From Kribbella antiqua (lineage in GTDB: Bacteria; Actinomycetota; Actinomycetes; Propionibacteriales; Kribbellaceae), in assembly GCF_004345665.1 (NCBI RefSeq), contig NZ_SLWR01000002.1, positions 186,001 through 250,000 of the forward strand: a stretch of DNA of 64,000 bases, given 5' to 3'. The notes beneath the pieces were generated by a model that saw only the letters and a list, made by a program, of their open reading frames with translations, ran no database searches and had not been told where the DNA came from. Positions 16,532 through 25,649 of this stretch are shown here, one piece after another. Numbering within the stretch: position 1 is the first letter of the stretch; each line of letters begins with the position of its first letter. The position numbers were made by a program, and so were the translations under genes.

Positions 16532-18253
16532 TCAGGCCGGCGACACGATGTCCGGGGCCTCCAAGCGAACCTTGTCGGCGGACTCGTCGTCGGGCTGGTC
16601 CTGGGAGTCGCGTTCGGACTGGACCCGGCGCAGGTAGAACGACACCTCGCGCTCGATCGTCGCCTCGTCCCAGCCGAGGATCGGAGCCACCAACCGTGCC
16701 GCGGCTTCGGCGGCGCCCACGCCCCGGTCCCAGGCCTCGATCGAGATCCGGGTCCGGCGGGCCAGGATGTCGTCGAGATGCCGGGCACCCTCCGCCTTGG
16801 CGCCGTAGACGATCTCGGCCTTCAGGTAGTCCTGTGTGCCCGGCAGTTGCTCGCCGAGCGACGGGTCCTCCTCGACGAGTTCCAGCACCTCTTCGACCAG
16901 AGCGCCGTACCGGTTGAGCAGGTGCTCGATCCGGGCGACGTGCAGGCCGGAGCGCTGCGCGATCAGGTGCCGCTGGTTCCACAGCGCGTGGTAGCCGTCG
17001 GCGCCGACGAGTGGGATGTTCTTGGTGACGCACTTCGGCACTCGTCCGTCGAGTGCGTTGGCGACGGCGTCGATCGCGTCCTTGGCCATCACCCGGTACG
17101 TCGTGTATTTGCCGCCGGCAACCACTACCAGCCCCGGCGCGGCATGTGCGACGACGTGTTCGCGGGACAGCTTGGATGTGCTCTCCGACTCACCGGCGAG
17201 CAGCGGCCGCAGTCCGGCGTACACGCCCTCCACGTCCTCCCGGGTGAGCGGCGTGGTCAGGACGGCGTTGACGTGGTCGAGCAGGTACTCGATGTCTTTG
17301 CTGGTCGCCGCCGGGTGCGCCTTGTCGAGGTTCCAGTCGGTGTCGGTGGTGCCGATCAGCCAGTGCCGGCCCCACGGGATGATGAACAGCACCGACTTCT
17401 CGGTGCGCAGGATCATCCCGCTGCTGGACTGGATCCGGTCCTTCGGCACGACGAGATGGATCCCCTTCGAGGCACGGACGTGATACTGGCCGCGCTCCCC
17501 CACCATCGCCTGCGTGTCGTCGGTCCACACGCCCGTCGCGTTCACCACCTGCTTGGCCCGGACCTCGAACTCGCGACCGCTCTCCAGGTCCTTCGCCTGC
17601 ACCCCGGTCACCCGCTCGCCCTGGCGCAGGAACCCGGTCACCTTCACCCGGTTCGCCACATGAGCGCCGTACGACGCCGCCGTACGAGCGAGCTCCATCG
17701 TGTGCCGGGCGTCGTCGACCTGGGCGTCGTAGTACTGCAAGGCGCCGACGAGCGCGGACTTCTTGAGCGATGGGACCAGCCGCATCGCGCCGCGCCGGGT
17801 CAGGTGCCGGTGGATCGGCAGCCCGGCGCCGAGGCCCGAGCTGACGGCCATGCCGTCGTACAGCGCAACACCGGCGCCGGCGTAGAACCGCTCCCACCAC
17901 CGGTGCTGCAATGGGTAGAGGAACGGCACCGGCTTCACCAGATGTGGTGCCAGGCGTTGCAGGAGCAGGCCGCGCTCCTGCAACGCCTCGTGCACCAGAC
18001 GGAAGTCGAGCATCTCCAGGTAGCGCAGCCCGCCGTGGATCAACTTGCTGGACCGGCTGGAGGTACCGCTCGCGAAGTCGCGGGCCTCCAGCAGTCCGGT
18101 GGTCAGGCCCCGGGTCGCGGCGTCGAGTGCCGAGCCTGTGCCGACCACCCCGCCACCGATCACCAGGACGTCCAGTTCCCGCCCGTCGGCCATCGCGTCG
18201 ATGGCCGCGGCCCTCGTTTGCGGCGACAGAGCCACTACACCCACAGTGCTCAA
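16532..18253 (-). CDS. glpD: Aerobic glycerol-3-phosphate dehydrogenase
   Basis: Up to 573 residues. The Rossmann FAD motif VLVIGGGVVGTGSALDAATR is near residues 29-48, followed by the GlpD signatures GTSSRSSKLIHGGLRYLE and, later, KGIHLVVPKDR, TTDTDW and VVAGGKYTTYRVMAKDA; a C-terminal DAO_C helical domain occupies about 400-540. It oxidises sn-glycerol 3-phosphate to dihydroxyacetone phosphate at the membrane, passing electrons to quinone. The TTG at 18253 is very close to the AAGGAAGGG ribosome site; GTG at 18244 has better spacing and may be the real start. It lies 21 bases downstream of glpK and finishes the glpF-glpK-glpD unit. Confidence 0.95.
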   Translation of the reverse strand: MSTVGVVALSPQTRAAAIDAMADGRELDVLVIGGGVVGTGSALDAATRGLTTGLLEARDFASGTSSRSSKLIHGGLRYLEMLDFRLVHEALQERGLLLQRLAPHLVKPVPFLYPLQHRWWERFYAGAGVALYDGMAVSSGLGAGLPIHRHLTRRGAMRLVPSLKKSALVGALQYYDAQVDDARHTMELARTAASYGAHVANRVKVTGFLRQGERVTGVQAKDLESGREFEVRAKQVVNATGVWTDDTQAMVGERGQYHVRASKGIHLVVPKDRIQSSSGMILRTEKSVLFIIPWGRHWLIGTTDTDWNLDKAHPAATSKDIEYLLDHVNAVLTTPLTREDVEGVYAGLRPLLAGESESTSKLSREHVVAHAAPGLVVVAGGKYTTYRVMAKDAIDAVANALDGRVPKCVTKNIPLVGADGYHALWNQRHLIAQRSGLHVARIEHLLNRYGALVEEVLELVEEDPSLGEQLPGTQDYLKAEIVYGAKAEGARHLDDILARRTRISIEAWDRGVGAAEAAARLVAPILGWDEATIEREVSFYLRRVQSERDSQDQPDDESADKVRLEAPDIVSPA

Positions 18254-18274
18254 CCCTTCCTTCTACCTACGTGA

Positions 18275-19792
18275 TCAGTCGACGTCGACCCAGTCGAGCG
18301 TGCGCTGGACGGCCTTCTGCCAGCCCGCGTACCCCTTGGCCCGCTGGTCGTCGTCCCACTGCGGCTCCCACCGCTTGTCCTCGTTCCAGTTCTGCACGAG
18401 TTCGTCCTTGTTCTTCCAGAACCCGACGGCCAGGCCGGCCGCGTACGCCGCCCCGAGTGCGGTCGTCTCCGCGACGACCGGCTTGCTCACCGAGACGCCG
18501 AGGATGTCGGCCTGCATCTGCATGCAGAGCTCGTTCGCGGTGACTCCACCGTCCACCTTGAGCACCTCGAGCTTCACGCCGGAGTCCTTCTCCATCGCGT
18601 CTGCCACGTCCTTGCTCTGGTAGCAGATCGCTTCCAGTGTTGCGCGGGCCAGGTGAGCGTTGGTGTTGAACCGCGACAGCCCGACGATCGCGCCGCGGGC
18701 GTCCGAACGCCAGTACGGCGCGAACAGGCCGGAGAAGGCGGGCACGAAGTACACGCCACCGTTGTCCGCGACCTGCCGGGCCAGCGTCTCGGTCTCACTC
18801 GCACCGGAGATGATGCCGAGCTGGTCGCGCAGCCACTGCACCGCGGACCCAGTCACCGCGATCGATCCCTCGAGGGCGTAGACCGGCGCTTCGTCGCCGA
18901 ACTTGTAGCACATCGTGCTGAGCAGGCCGGCCTTCGAGCGGACCAGCTCTGTGCCGGTGTTCAGCAGCATGAAGTTGCCGGTGCCGTAGGTGTTCTTGGC
19001 CTCGCCCGGGTTGAAGCAGACCTGACCGACAGTCGCCGCCTGCTGGTCGCCGAGGTCGCCGGTCAGCGGCACGACCCCGCCGAGCGGGCCGTTGGCCAGC
19101 GTCTCGCCGTACTTGTTCGGATCCGACGACGGCCGGATCTCGGGCAGCATCGACCGCGGGATGTTGAAGAACGAGATCAGCTCGTCGTCCCAGTCGAGCG
19201 TCTCCAGGTTCATCAGCATGGTCCGGCTGGCATTCGTCACATCGGTGATGTGTACGCCGCCGTCCGTCCCGCCGGTGAGGTTCCACAGCAGCCAGGTGTC
19301 GGTGTTGCCGAAGACGGCGTCACCGGCCTCGGCGGCCTCGCGGACCCCGTCGACGTTCTCCAGGATCCACTGCACCTTGCCGGCCGAGAAGTACGTCGCG
19401 GGCGGCAGGCCGGCCTTCTGCCGGATCACGTCGCCCTTGCCCTCGCGTTCGAGCGCGGAGGCGATCCGGTCGGTCCGGGTGTCCTGCCAGACGATCGCGT
19501 TGTAGTACGGCCGGCCGGTCTTGCGGTTCCACACCACAGCGGTCTCGCGCTGGTTGGTGATGCCGAGCGCCGCCAGGTCGCTCGCCTGCAGTCCCTGCGC
19601 GTTCATCGCGGTCCGGATCACCGAGCTGGTGCGTTCCCAGATCTCCACCGGGTTGTGCTCGACCCAGCCGGCCTGCGGCAGGATCTGCTCGTGCTCCAGC
19701 TGGTGGATGCCCACCTCGTTGCCGGAATGGTCGAAGATCATGAAGCGGGTGCTCGTGGTGCCCTGGTCGACGGCACCGACGAAGTCAGCCAT
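18275..19792 (-). CDS. glpK: Glycerol kinase (glpFKD cluster copy)
   Basis: 505 residues from ATG 19792, preceded by GAGGAGAGGA. FGGY kinase motifs are complete: [16 protein letters not shown] at the N terminus, [36 protein letters not shown] and [15 protein letters not shown]. It phosphorylates glycerol entering through GlpF to sn-glycerol 3-phosphate, the substrate of the adjacent GlpD. It is the canonical glpK of the window, since it sits between facilitator and dehydrogenase genes; the other copy at 5914 is linked to an IclR regulator instead. Confidence 0.96.
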   Translation of the reverse strand: MADFVGAVDQGTTSTRFMIFDHSGNEVGIHQLEHEQILPQAGWVEHNPVEIWERTSSVIRTAMNAQGLQASDLAALGITNQRETAVVWNRKTGRPYYNAIVWQDTRTDRIASALEREGKGDVIRQKAGLPPATYFSAGKVQWILENVDGVREAAEAGDAVFGNTDTWLLWNLTGGTDGGVHITDVTNASRTMLMNLETLDWDDELISFFNIPRSMLPEIRPSSDPNKYGETLANGPLGGVVPLTGDLGDQQAATVGQVCFNPGEAKNTYGTGNFMLLNTGTELVRSKAGLLSTMCYKFGDEAPVYALEGSIAVTGSAVQWLRDQLGIISGASETETLARQVADNGGVYFVPAFSGLFAPYWRSDARGAIVGLSRFNTNAHLARATLEAICYQSKDVADAMEKDSGVKLEVLKVDGGVTANELCMQMQADILGVSVSKPVVAETTALGAAYAAGLAVGFWKNKDELVQNWNEDKRWEPQWDDDQRAKGYAGWQKAVQRTLDWVDVD

Positions 19793-19819
19793 GGAAAGTC
19801 CTCTCCTCACAAACGATGC

Positions 19820-20650
19820 TCATGCCGCCCTCTCCTCCTCCGGGATCTGGCCGGGCTCTTCCTCGTCCGAGATCGGCAGGTTGCGGCCGACCAGCAGGTC
19901 GTACAGGAACGCGCCGACCAGGGCGCCGATGATCGGTGCCACGATCGGCACCCAGAAATAGAGATCCCCGAATTGATCTTTGAAGGCCCCTCCGTACCCG
20001 GTGAAGAAGGAGGCCAGCCGCGGGCCGAAGTCACGCGCGGGGTTGATCGCGTACCCCGCGTTGGTACCCCACGCCATTCCGATGCCGACCACCAGGAGGC
20101 CGACGACGAACGGCGCGATGTTCGCCGCGGGAGCCGTGTTGCGCAGGTCGGTGATCGCCAGGATGACGAACATCAGGATCGCCGTACCGATGATCTGGTC
20201 CCGGAAACCGCCCCACATGTGGACGCCGATATCCGCGCCGTTACCCGGCAGGGTGGAGAACACCCCCTGGCTCTTGACGGTGAGCCCGGGGTCGAACTTG
20301 TTCAGTGCCTCGGTGTAGTTCCAGCGAACCACGAGCGCCGCCAGGAACGCTCCGAGGAACTGTGCCACCGAGTACGGCAGCACCTTCTTCCAGCTGAACC
20401 CGCGGAACGCCGCCAGCGCGATCGTCACCGCCGGATTCAGATGCGCACCAGTCATCCGGCCCGCGGTGTAGATACCCAGCATCACACCGAGCCCCCACGC
20501 CCACGCGATCGAGTCGTGATCCCCGATCCCGCCCGCCACCACCTGGGCGACGACGCCGCAGCCGAACAGGATCAGGATGAACGTACCGGCCAGCTCGGCA
20601 GAACATTCCCTCAGTAGGGTTTTCTCCTTGACCGCTTCGGTCTCTGCCAT
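19820..20650 (-). CDS. glpF: Glycerol uptake facilitator (MIP/aquaglyceroporin)
   Basis: 276 residues with six membrane helices and both pore half-helices: NPA at 72-74 (GAHLNPAVT) and NPA at 203-205 (YAINPARDFGPRL). The Asp after the second NPA-R, plus the DFGPRL sequence, is typical of glycerol-conducting rather than water-selective channels. Between the halves is an extended loop (TEALNKFDPGLTVKSQG) seen in GlpF proteins. The first gene of the glpF-glpK-glpD unit, it is preceded by a candidate promoter and a strong palindrome. Confidence 0.95.
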   Translation of the reverse strand: MAETEAVKEKTLLRECSAELAGTFILILFGCGVVAQVVAGGIGDHDSIAWAWGLGVMLGIYTAGRMTGAHLNPAVTIALAAFRGFSWKKVLPYSVAQFLGAFLAALVVRWNYTEALNKFDPGLTVKSQGVFSTLPGNGADIGVHMWGGFRDQIIGTAILMFVILAITDLRNTAPAANIAPFVVGLLVVGIGMAWGTNAGYAINPARDFGPRLASFFTGYGGAFKDQFGDLYFWVPIVAPIIGALVGAFLYDLLVGRNLPISDEEEPGQIPEEERAA

Positions 20651-20704
20651 GTCCCCGCTGCCTCCCTTCCCCTCTAGCGAGCCGTGACGACCACGGCTGG
20701 CTGG

Positions 20705-20733
20705 AATCTAAGAGCGTTAGCGGAGCGGCACAA
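20705..20733 (-). promoter_or_regulatory. Candidate promoter of the glpF-glpK-glpD unit
   Basis: On the minus strand TTGTGC (20733-20728) and TAGATT (20710-20705) are separated by 17 bases, a reasonable sigma-70-type promoter about 55 bases before the glpF start. It lies directly next to the palindrome at 20739-20761. Confidence 0.45.
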
Positions 20734-20738
20734 CGCCA

Positions 20739-20761
20739 GTCGTTCGACATTGTCGAACGAC
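20739..20761. promoter_or_regulatory. Palindromic operator upstream of glpF
   Basis: GTCGTTCGAC (20739-20748), 3 bases, GTCGAACGAC (20752-20761): a perfect 10-bp-arm inverted repeat. It abuts the predicted -35 element on its upstream side. An IclR/GylR-type or other glycerol-responsive regulator is the likely ligand. It differs from the LexA consensus because the half-sites are in the opposite order. Confidence 0.65.
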
Positions 20762-20798
20762 GCCCACCGGAGTGGCTGTTGCGACACTCAGTGAGCTC

Positions 20799-21419
20799 TC
20801 ACCGCAACGTGCAGCTCCCTCCCGGCCCGGCCACCACGGCCCGCAACCCAGCCTCCCCAGCAGCCACCGGCAGGCTCACATCGAGCGCATCCAGTACGGC
20901 GCCGACGTCGCCAGGCCGCGGATACGTCGCGCTGAACTCGACCAGTTCGGCACTCGGCAGCCCAGACGCAGCCGGGTGCCGGCTCGAGCCCCAATCGATC
21001 ACAAACGGCACAATCCCGTCGTACGGCGGAGGATCCGCCAACGCAAGCCGCCAGCTCAACAACTCGCCGGTTGGTGTCGCCCGGCTCATCGGCAGGACCG
21101 CCCCGAGGTCCACGCCGGCTTCCCTGGCCGCGATCACGGCTGCGTCGATGTCGTCCGGCCGGACCGCCCAGGTGACCAGCTTGTCGGCTGTCAGCTCGTC
21201 GATCCCGAACCACGCGGGCTGCGTCCCCGGCCGTTCGAGATCGGGCCCGATGATCTCGAGGTACGACGTAGGCCCGAGCCCGACGAGATAGTTCCGGGTC
21301 CCCCGGCCCTCATGCCGTCCCCCTTCGACCGGCTGAACCCCGGTGGCAACGGCGAATCGCTCCACGGCGGCAGAAAGGTCGCGAGTAGCGAACACAAGAT
21401 GGTCCAGCATCGAAGCCAT
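20799..21419 (-). CDS. VOC-superfamily protein (glyoxalase-like domain)
   Basis: 206 residues from ATG 21419. It opens MLDHLVFATRDLSAAVERFAVATGVQPVEGGRHEG, the usual first beta-alpha-beta module of the glyoxalase_3-like subgroup, and has ARNYLVGLG-type and TSYLEIIGPD strands with a metal-ligand-like Glu. A second module follows (about 95-206). Members include dioxygenase- and glyoxalase-like enzymes; none can be assigned. It lies upstream of the glpF promoter region and is probably a separate transcript. Confidence 0.82.
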   Translation of the reverse strand: MASMLDHLVFATRDLSAAVERFAVATGVQPVEGGRHEGRGTRNYLVGLGPTSYLEIIGPDLERPGTQPAWFGIDELTADKLVTWAVRPDDIDAAVIAAREAGVDLGAVLPMSRATPTGELLSWRLALADPPPYDGIVPFVIDWGSSRHPAASGLPSAELVEFSATYPRPGDVGAVLDALDVSLPVAAGEAGLRAVVAGPGGSCTLR

Positions 21420-21492
21420 ACGCCCAGAGGTACCACGTGGCAGGAACAGGTCATGCCGGCGGCATTTTCGGTGAGCTTTCGTCCGGGGTGGG

Positions 21493-22118
21493 TTGAGTTG
21501 GCCGGTTCGTACGGGCGCTGCGGCCCACTCGGAGATCGTCACGCCGTTGCGCGTGGACGGCTGGGGCGGAACCACACCGGCTGCGGCCCGGCGGTTCGTG
21601 TTCCTCTGGGACCCGTCGATTTCCCTGAACAACAAGGACTTCCCGACCTGCGCGAGCTCCGTCGTACGTGCGCAAGGCCCGGCAGCATGCCCAGCCGAAT
21701 CGCACGTCGGCGGCGGTACGTCGACCAACCTGCAGGGCGAGACCACGCCGGTCTACCTACTCAACACCCGCTATGCCAACGGCGCCTACGGCCTGATCGT
21801 CTCCATCCCCGCGGCCGGCGTCGTACTCGACCAAACCCTCGAGAAGGCGGCCGCGCCGTACCGCCACACCTACAAGCTCGCCATGACGAGATCATCCCGC
21901 CGACCTCCACCCCACCCGAGCAGCGCACCGGCACCTCCCGCTTCCAACTAACCTTCGGCGCGACCCGCACCATCAACAACCCCGACGGCACCACCAAGAC
22001 CGTCAGCCTGGTCGAAAGCAGCGCACCACGTCACAAGCCCCTGAACTTCGCCCTGTGGAGCCACTTCACCACCGGCCAGACCGCCCTGCCCTCCACGACC
22101 ACGAAGATCTCCGGCTGA
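21493..22118 (+). pseudogene. Truncated, frameshifted gene for a secreted actinobacterial protein
   Basis: Two reading frames carry pieces of one protein. From about 21550 to 21880 one frame encodes RRFVFLWDPSISLNNKDFPTC, ACPAESHVGGGTSTNLQGET and later VVLDQTLEKAAAPYR. From about 21885 to 22118 the neighbouring frame continues with DEIIPPTSTPPEQR, FQLTFGATRTINN and LNFALWSHFTTGQT. The order and content match secreted proteins of unknown role seen in actinobacteria. A frame change (net -1 or +2) near 21880-21890 separates the halves, and no start or signal peptide precedes the first piece. Confidence 0.65.
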
Positions 22119-22238
22119 CACCGGACCGCCAGCCCATCACAATGACCGCTCATTCCCGCCTTCCCGGTGGACGCAGGGCCCCGCCGCCCAATCGTGAGGG
22201 CCTGGCGGTCCGCACACGGAGGCGGGACCGAGCGATCG

Positions 22239-22424
22239 TCAGAAACGGTCGTCTCGATCGACCAACCCAAGGTGGATAGCCAACGCCTGCCGCAGAATCA
22301 TCTGCTGAGATTGGCCGGTGCGGTCAGCTTCGGCTCGCAGCGCCGAGACGAGCACAAGGTCGCTGCGCAGCGCTGTGACGTCGATCCGTATGACGGTTTC
22401 GAGGAGCCGGGGAGCGGACGACAT
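22239..22424 (-). CDS. Possible small protein after the peptide ABC operon
   Basis: A 61-residue frame beginning 12 bases after the last ABC ATPase stop. The C-terminal half (LRAEADRTGQSQQMILRQALAIHLGL) looks like a ribbon-helix-helix helix pair, as in small antitoxin-like DNA-binding proteins, but no toxin gene is adjacent and the ribosome site is weak. It may equally be a chance frame. Confidence 0.3.
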   Translation of the reverse strand: MSSAPRLLETVIRIDVTALRSDLVLVSALRAEADRTGQSQQMILRQALAIHLGLVDRDDRF

Positions 22425-22436
22425 CGGCCGCCGACT

Positions 22437-23522
22437 TCAGCTGGGCTTGGTGTCTGAGCTGGGGGCCGGGGCTACGGGCTTGTCCTGCGGTTGGTTTTCG
22501 GGGAAGTGGCAGGCGGCCTGGTGGCCCGGAGCCAACTGCAGCAGCGGTGGCTCGGTGGTGCGGCAGATTTCCTGGGCTTTCCAGCAGCGGGTGTGGAAGC
22601 GGCAGGCTGCGGGTGGGTTGATGGGGCTGGGGACGTCGCCCTGGAGGCGGATGCGTTCCTGCTTGGTCTTGCGCTTGGTGTCCGGGACCGGGACGGCCGA
22701 GAGCAGCGCCACCGTGTACGGGTGCATCGGCTGCTCGTACAGGCTCTTCCGGTCCGCGAGCTCGACGATCTTGCCGAGGTACATCACCGCGACCCGGTCC
22801 GACACATGCCGTACGACGGACAGGTCGTGCGCGATCATCACGTACGTCAGGTCGAACTCGTCCTGCAGGTCCTCCAGCAGGTTGACCACCTGGGCCTGGA
22901 TCGACACGTCCAGCGCGGACACCGGCTCGTCGGCGACGATCAGCTTCGGGCGGAGGGCGAGCGTACGGGCGATGCCGATGCGCTGCCGCTGACCGCCGGA
23001 GAACTCGTGCGGGTAGCGGTTGTAGTGCTCCGGGCTCAGGCCGACCAGCTCGAGCAGCCCCTGCACGGCCTTCTTCACGCCGTGCTCGGTCTTCACGTGC
23101 TGCAGCTTGAACGGCGCCCCGACGATCTTGCCGACCGTGTGCCGCGGGTTCAGCGAACCGTACGGGTCCTGGAAGATCATCTGCACGTCGCGACGCAGCG
23201 GACGCATCCGGCCCTCGGACAGATGACTGATGTCGCGGCCCTCGAAGATGATCTGGCCGGACGTGGGCTCCAGCAGCCGGGTCAGCAGCCGGCCGGTGGT
23301 GGTCTTGCCACACCCCGACTCCCCCACCAGCGACAGGGTCTCGCCGCGGGTGACGGTGAAGTTCAGGCCGTCGACAGCCTGAACCGCACCACTCTGCCGC
23401 TGCAGCACGCCCTTGCGGATCGGGAAGTGTTTCGTCAGGCCGGTGACCTTCAGCAACTCCTCACCGAGCCTGGGCTCGGTGGTGCCTGGGACGGCGGTGG
23501 GTTCGGTGTTCGCAGTCGTCAC
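22437..23522 (-). CDS. Peptide ABC transporter ATP-binding protein, DppF/OppF type
   Basis: 361 residues from GTG 23522; an earlier ATG at 23570 would overlap the upstream gene by 35 bases and adds no conserved sequence. It has Walker [11 protein letters not shown]-loop [17 protein letters not shown], signature [12 protein letters not shown], Walker [15 protein letters not shown] and the C-terminal oligopeptide extension with [16 protein letters not shown]. The HPYT motif ([15 protein letters not shown]) is typical of the family. It is the second ATPase of a dipeptide/oligopeptide importer. Confidence 0.95.
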   Translation of the reverse strand: MTTANTEPTAVPGTTEPRLGEELLKVTGLTKHFPIRKGVLQRQSGAVQAVDGLNFTVTRGETLSLVGESGCGKTTTGRLLTRLLEPTSGQIIFEGRDISHLSEGRMRPLRRDVQMIFQDPYGSLNPRHTVGKIVGAPFKLQHVKTEHGVKKAVQGLLELVGLSPEHYNRYPHEFSGGQRQRIGIARTLALRPKLIVADEPVSALDVSIQAQVVNLLEDLQDEFDLTYVMIAHDLSVVRHVSDRVAVMYLGKIVELADRKSLYEQPMHPYTVALLSAVPVPDTKRKTKQERIRLQGDVPSPINPPAACRFHTRCWKAQEICRTTEPPLLQLAPGHQAACHFPENQPQDKPVAPAPSSDTKPS

Positions 23523-23535
23523 GATCGTCGTCCCG

Positions 23536-24552
23536 TCACAGCTTCGGCTTGATGTCGGTCTCCCAGGCATGCTGACGCTTGGCCGGGGTGAGGTGGCAGG
23601 CGACCATGTGGCCGTCGCCGGTGTCCAGCAGCTCGGGACGCTCGGTCTCGCTCGCGCCCTCGTTCATGCGCGCGTAGTTGCACCGCGGGTGGAACGCGCA
23701 GCCCGACGGCACGTTGATCAGACTCGGCGGCGTGCCCTTGATCGGGATCAGCCGCTCGAGGCGCTCCTGGTCGATCCTCGGCATCGAGCCAAGCAGTCCC
23801 CAGGTGTAGGGATGCTGCGGCCGGTCGAAGATGTCCTCGGCCGAGCTGTACTCGACTGCGCGACCGGCGTACATCACCTGGATGTCGTCGGCCAGCTCCG
23901 CGACCACACCGAGGTCGTGGGTGATGATGATGACAGCGGAGTTGAACTCGCGCTGCAGGTCCCGGATCAAGTCCAGGATCTGCGCCTGCACGGTCACGTC
24001 GAGCGCGGTCGTCGGCTCGTCCGCGATCAGCAGGTCCGGGTCGCAGGACAGCGCCATCGCGATCATCGCGCGCTGCCGCATACCGCCGGAGAACTGGTGC
24101 GGATAGGCATCCACCCGCTTCTCCGGCTGCGGGATGCCGACCCGGTCGAGCATCTCGATCGCGTGTTTACGCGCAACCTGCTTGCTCACGTGGTTGTGGA
24201 CCCGGTAGGCCTCGATGATCTGGTTTCCGACCGTGTAGTACGGGTGCATCGCCGACAGCGGGTCCTGGAAGATCATCGCCATCCGCTTGCCCCGCAGGGC
24301 GCGCACCTCGGCCGGCGAGGCGGAGACGAGTTCCTCACCGTCCAGGTAGATCTCGCCGGAGATCCGCGCGGTGCCGACCTTGTGCAGGCCCATGATCGAC
24401 AGGCTGGTCACGCTCTTGCCGGAGCCCGACTCACCCACGATGCCGAGCGTCTTGCCGCGCTCGAGGGAGAACGACAGACCGTCCACCGACTTGACCAGAC
24501 CGTCGTCGGTCGGAAAGTGGACCCGCAGATCCTTTACCTCGAGAAAAGTCAC
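23536..24552 (-). CDS. Peptide ABC transporter ATP-binding protein, DppD/OppD type
   Basis: 338 residues. Walker [19 protein letters not shown]-loop [17 protein letters not shown], signature [15 protein letters not shown], Walker [15 protein letters not shown], and the oligopeptide/dipeptide C-terminal domain with the [14 protein letters not shown] cysteine motif. The GTG start overlaps the permease stop in GTGA. It forms the ATPase heterodimer with the DppF-type protein next downstream. Confidence 0.95.
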   Translation of the reverse strand: MTFLEVKDLRVHFPTDDGLVKSVDGLSFSLERGKTLGIVGESGSGKSVTSLSIMGLHKVGTARISGEIYLDGEELVSASPAEVRALRGKRMAMIFQDPLSAMHPYYTVGNQIIEAYRVHNHVSKQVARKHAIEMLDRVGIPQPEKRVDAYPHQFSGGMRQRAMIAMALSCDPDLLIADEPTTALDVTVQAQILDLIRDLQREFNSAVIIITHDLGVVAELADDIQVMYAGRAVEYSSAEDIFDRPQHPYTWGLLGSMPRIDQERLERLIPIKGTPPSLINVPSGCAFHPRCNYARMNEGASETERPELLDTGDGHMVACHLTPAKRQHAWETDIKPKL

Positions 24553-25562
24553 TGCAGCCTCACTCTCGGGTCGACCGCGGCGTACAGCAGATCGACGACC
24601 AGGTTCGAGAGCACGATGAACCCGGCGGCCAGCAGCGTCACGCCCATGATCTTCGGCATGTCCTGGTCGGAGATGCCGATTACGGCGTACTTGCCCAGGC
24701 CGTTGAGGCTGAACACGTTCTCGGTCAGTACGGCGCCGCCGATGAGCAGGCCGAAGTCCAGACCGAAGATCGTCAGGATCGGCGTCAGCGCCGCCCGCAG
24801 GCCGTGCTTGACGACGACGTCACGCTCCACCAGGCCCTTCGCCCGCGCGGTCCGGATGTAGTCCTCGTTCATCGTCTCGAGCATGCCCGCCCGGGTGAGC
24901 CGCGCGTATTGCGCCGAGAAGAGGAAGGCCAGCGTGATCCACGGCAGCAGCAAGGCATACGCCCAGCGGGCCGGATTCTGGGTGAACGGCACGTAGGAGC
25001 CACCGCCGGGGAAGATGCCCCATCGGTAGCTGAGGAACGACAGCGCCATCAGGCCGGTCCAGAAGATCGGCATCGACACACCGGCCAGCGCCAGCGTCAT
25101 CGCGGCCCGGTCGAAGAAGGTTCCACGCCGCAGCGCCGACAGGACGCCCACCGCCAAACCGCCGACCAGCCACAGCACCGCCGCGCCGATCGCCAGTGAG
25201 AAAGTCACCGGGAAACGGTCGAGCAGGTCGGGCCACACCGGCGTCCGGCTGATGAAGGAGTACCCCAGGCAGGGTGCCGGGCAATGCTCCACGCCGGTGC
25301 CCAGGTTGAAGTCCGAGCCGACGACGATGCCCTTCGCCCAGTGCCAGTACTGCACGGTGACCGGGTCGTAGAAGCCCAGTGCATTCGCCACCGCCTTCAC
25401 GGTCTCCGGGGTGGCGGAACGGCCGACGTACCGGGTGGCGAGCGTCTCCGGCGTCGCACCCGCCAGCCGCGGGAACAGGTAGAAGATGCCGAAGGTGATC
25501 ACGCTGACGACGAACAGCGTGCCGACAGCGGCGAACAGGCGCCTGATGATGTATGCGATCAC
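24549..25562 (-). CDS. Peptide ABC transporter permease, DppB type
   Basis: 337 residues with about six membrane helices, starting MIAYIIRRLFAAVGTLFVVSVITF, the standard opening of DppB/OppB. The EAA-loop region RARGLVERDVVVKHGLR-like segment (ARAKGLVERDVVVKHGLRAA) contacts the ATPases. It overlaps dppD-type by four bases. A predicted extracytoplasmic loop contains GTGVEHCPAPCLGYS, which is specific to actinobacterial versions. Confidence 0.94.
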   Translation of the reverse strand: MIAYIIRRLFAAVGTLFVVSVITFGIFYLFPRLAGATPETLATRYVGRSATPETVKAVANALGFYDPVTVQYWHWAKGIVVGSDFNLGTGVEHCPAPCLGYSFISRTPVWPDLLDRFPVTFSLAIGAAVLWLVGGLAVGVLSALRRGTFFDRAAMTLALAGVSMPIFWTGLMALSFLSYRWGIFPGGGSYVPFTQNPARWAYALLLPWITLAFLFSAQYARLTRAGMLETMNEDYIRTARAKGLVERDVVVKHGLRAALTPILTIFGLDFGLLIGGAVLTENVFSLNGLGKYAVIGISDQDMPKIMGVTLLAAGFIVLSNLVVDLLYAAVDPRVRLQ

Positions 25563-25649
25563 GGAACTCTCGGCGTCGGCGGCCCGCCGGGGAGGTTGAT
25601 CCCCAGCGGGCCACCAGCTGCCTTTACCTTCCTACTTGGTAGCGAAGCC

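Noticed and set aside
20739-20761. Second LexA box
   Set aside because: The palindrome has half-sites TTCGAC...GTCGAA, not TCGAAC-N4-GTTCGA, so it does not match the LexA consensus.
22239-22424. Antitoxin-like small gene as part of a toxin-antitoxin pair
   Set aside because: The helix pair looks ribbon-helix-helix-like, but no toxin-like gene is adjacent and the ribosome site is weak; kept only as a low-confidence gene.
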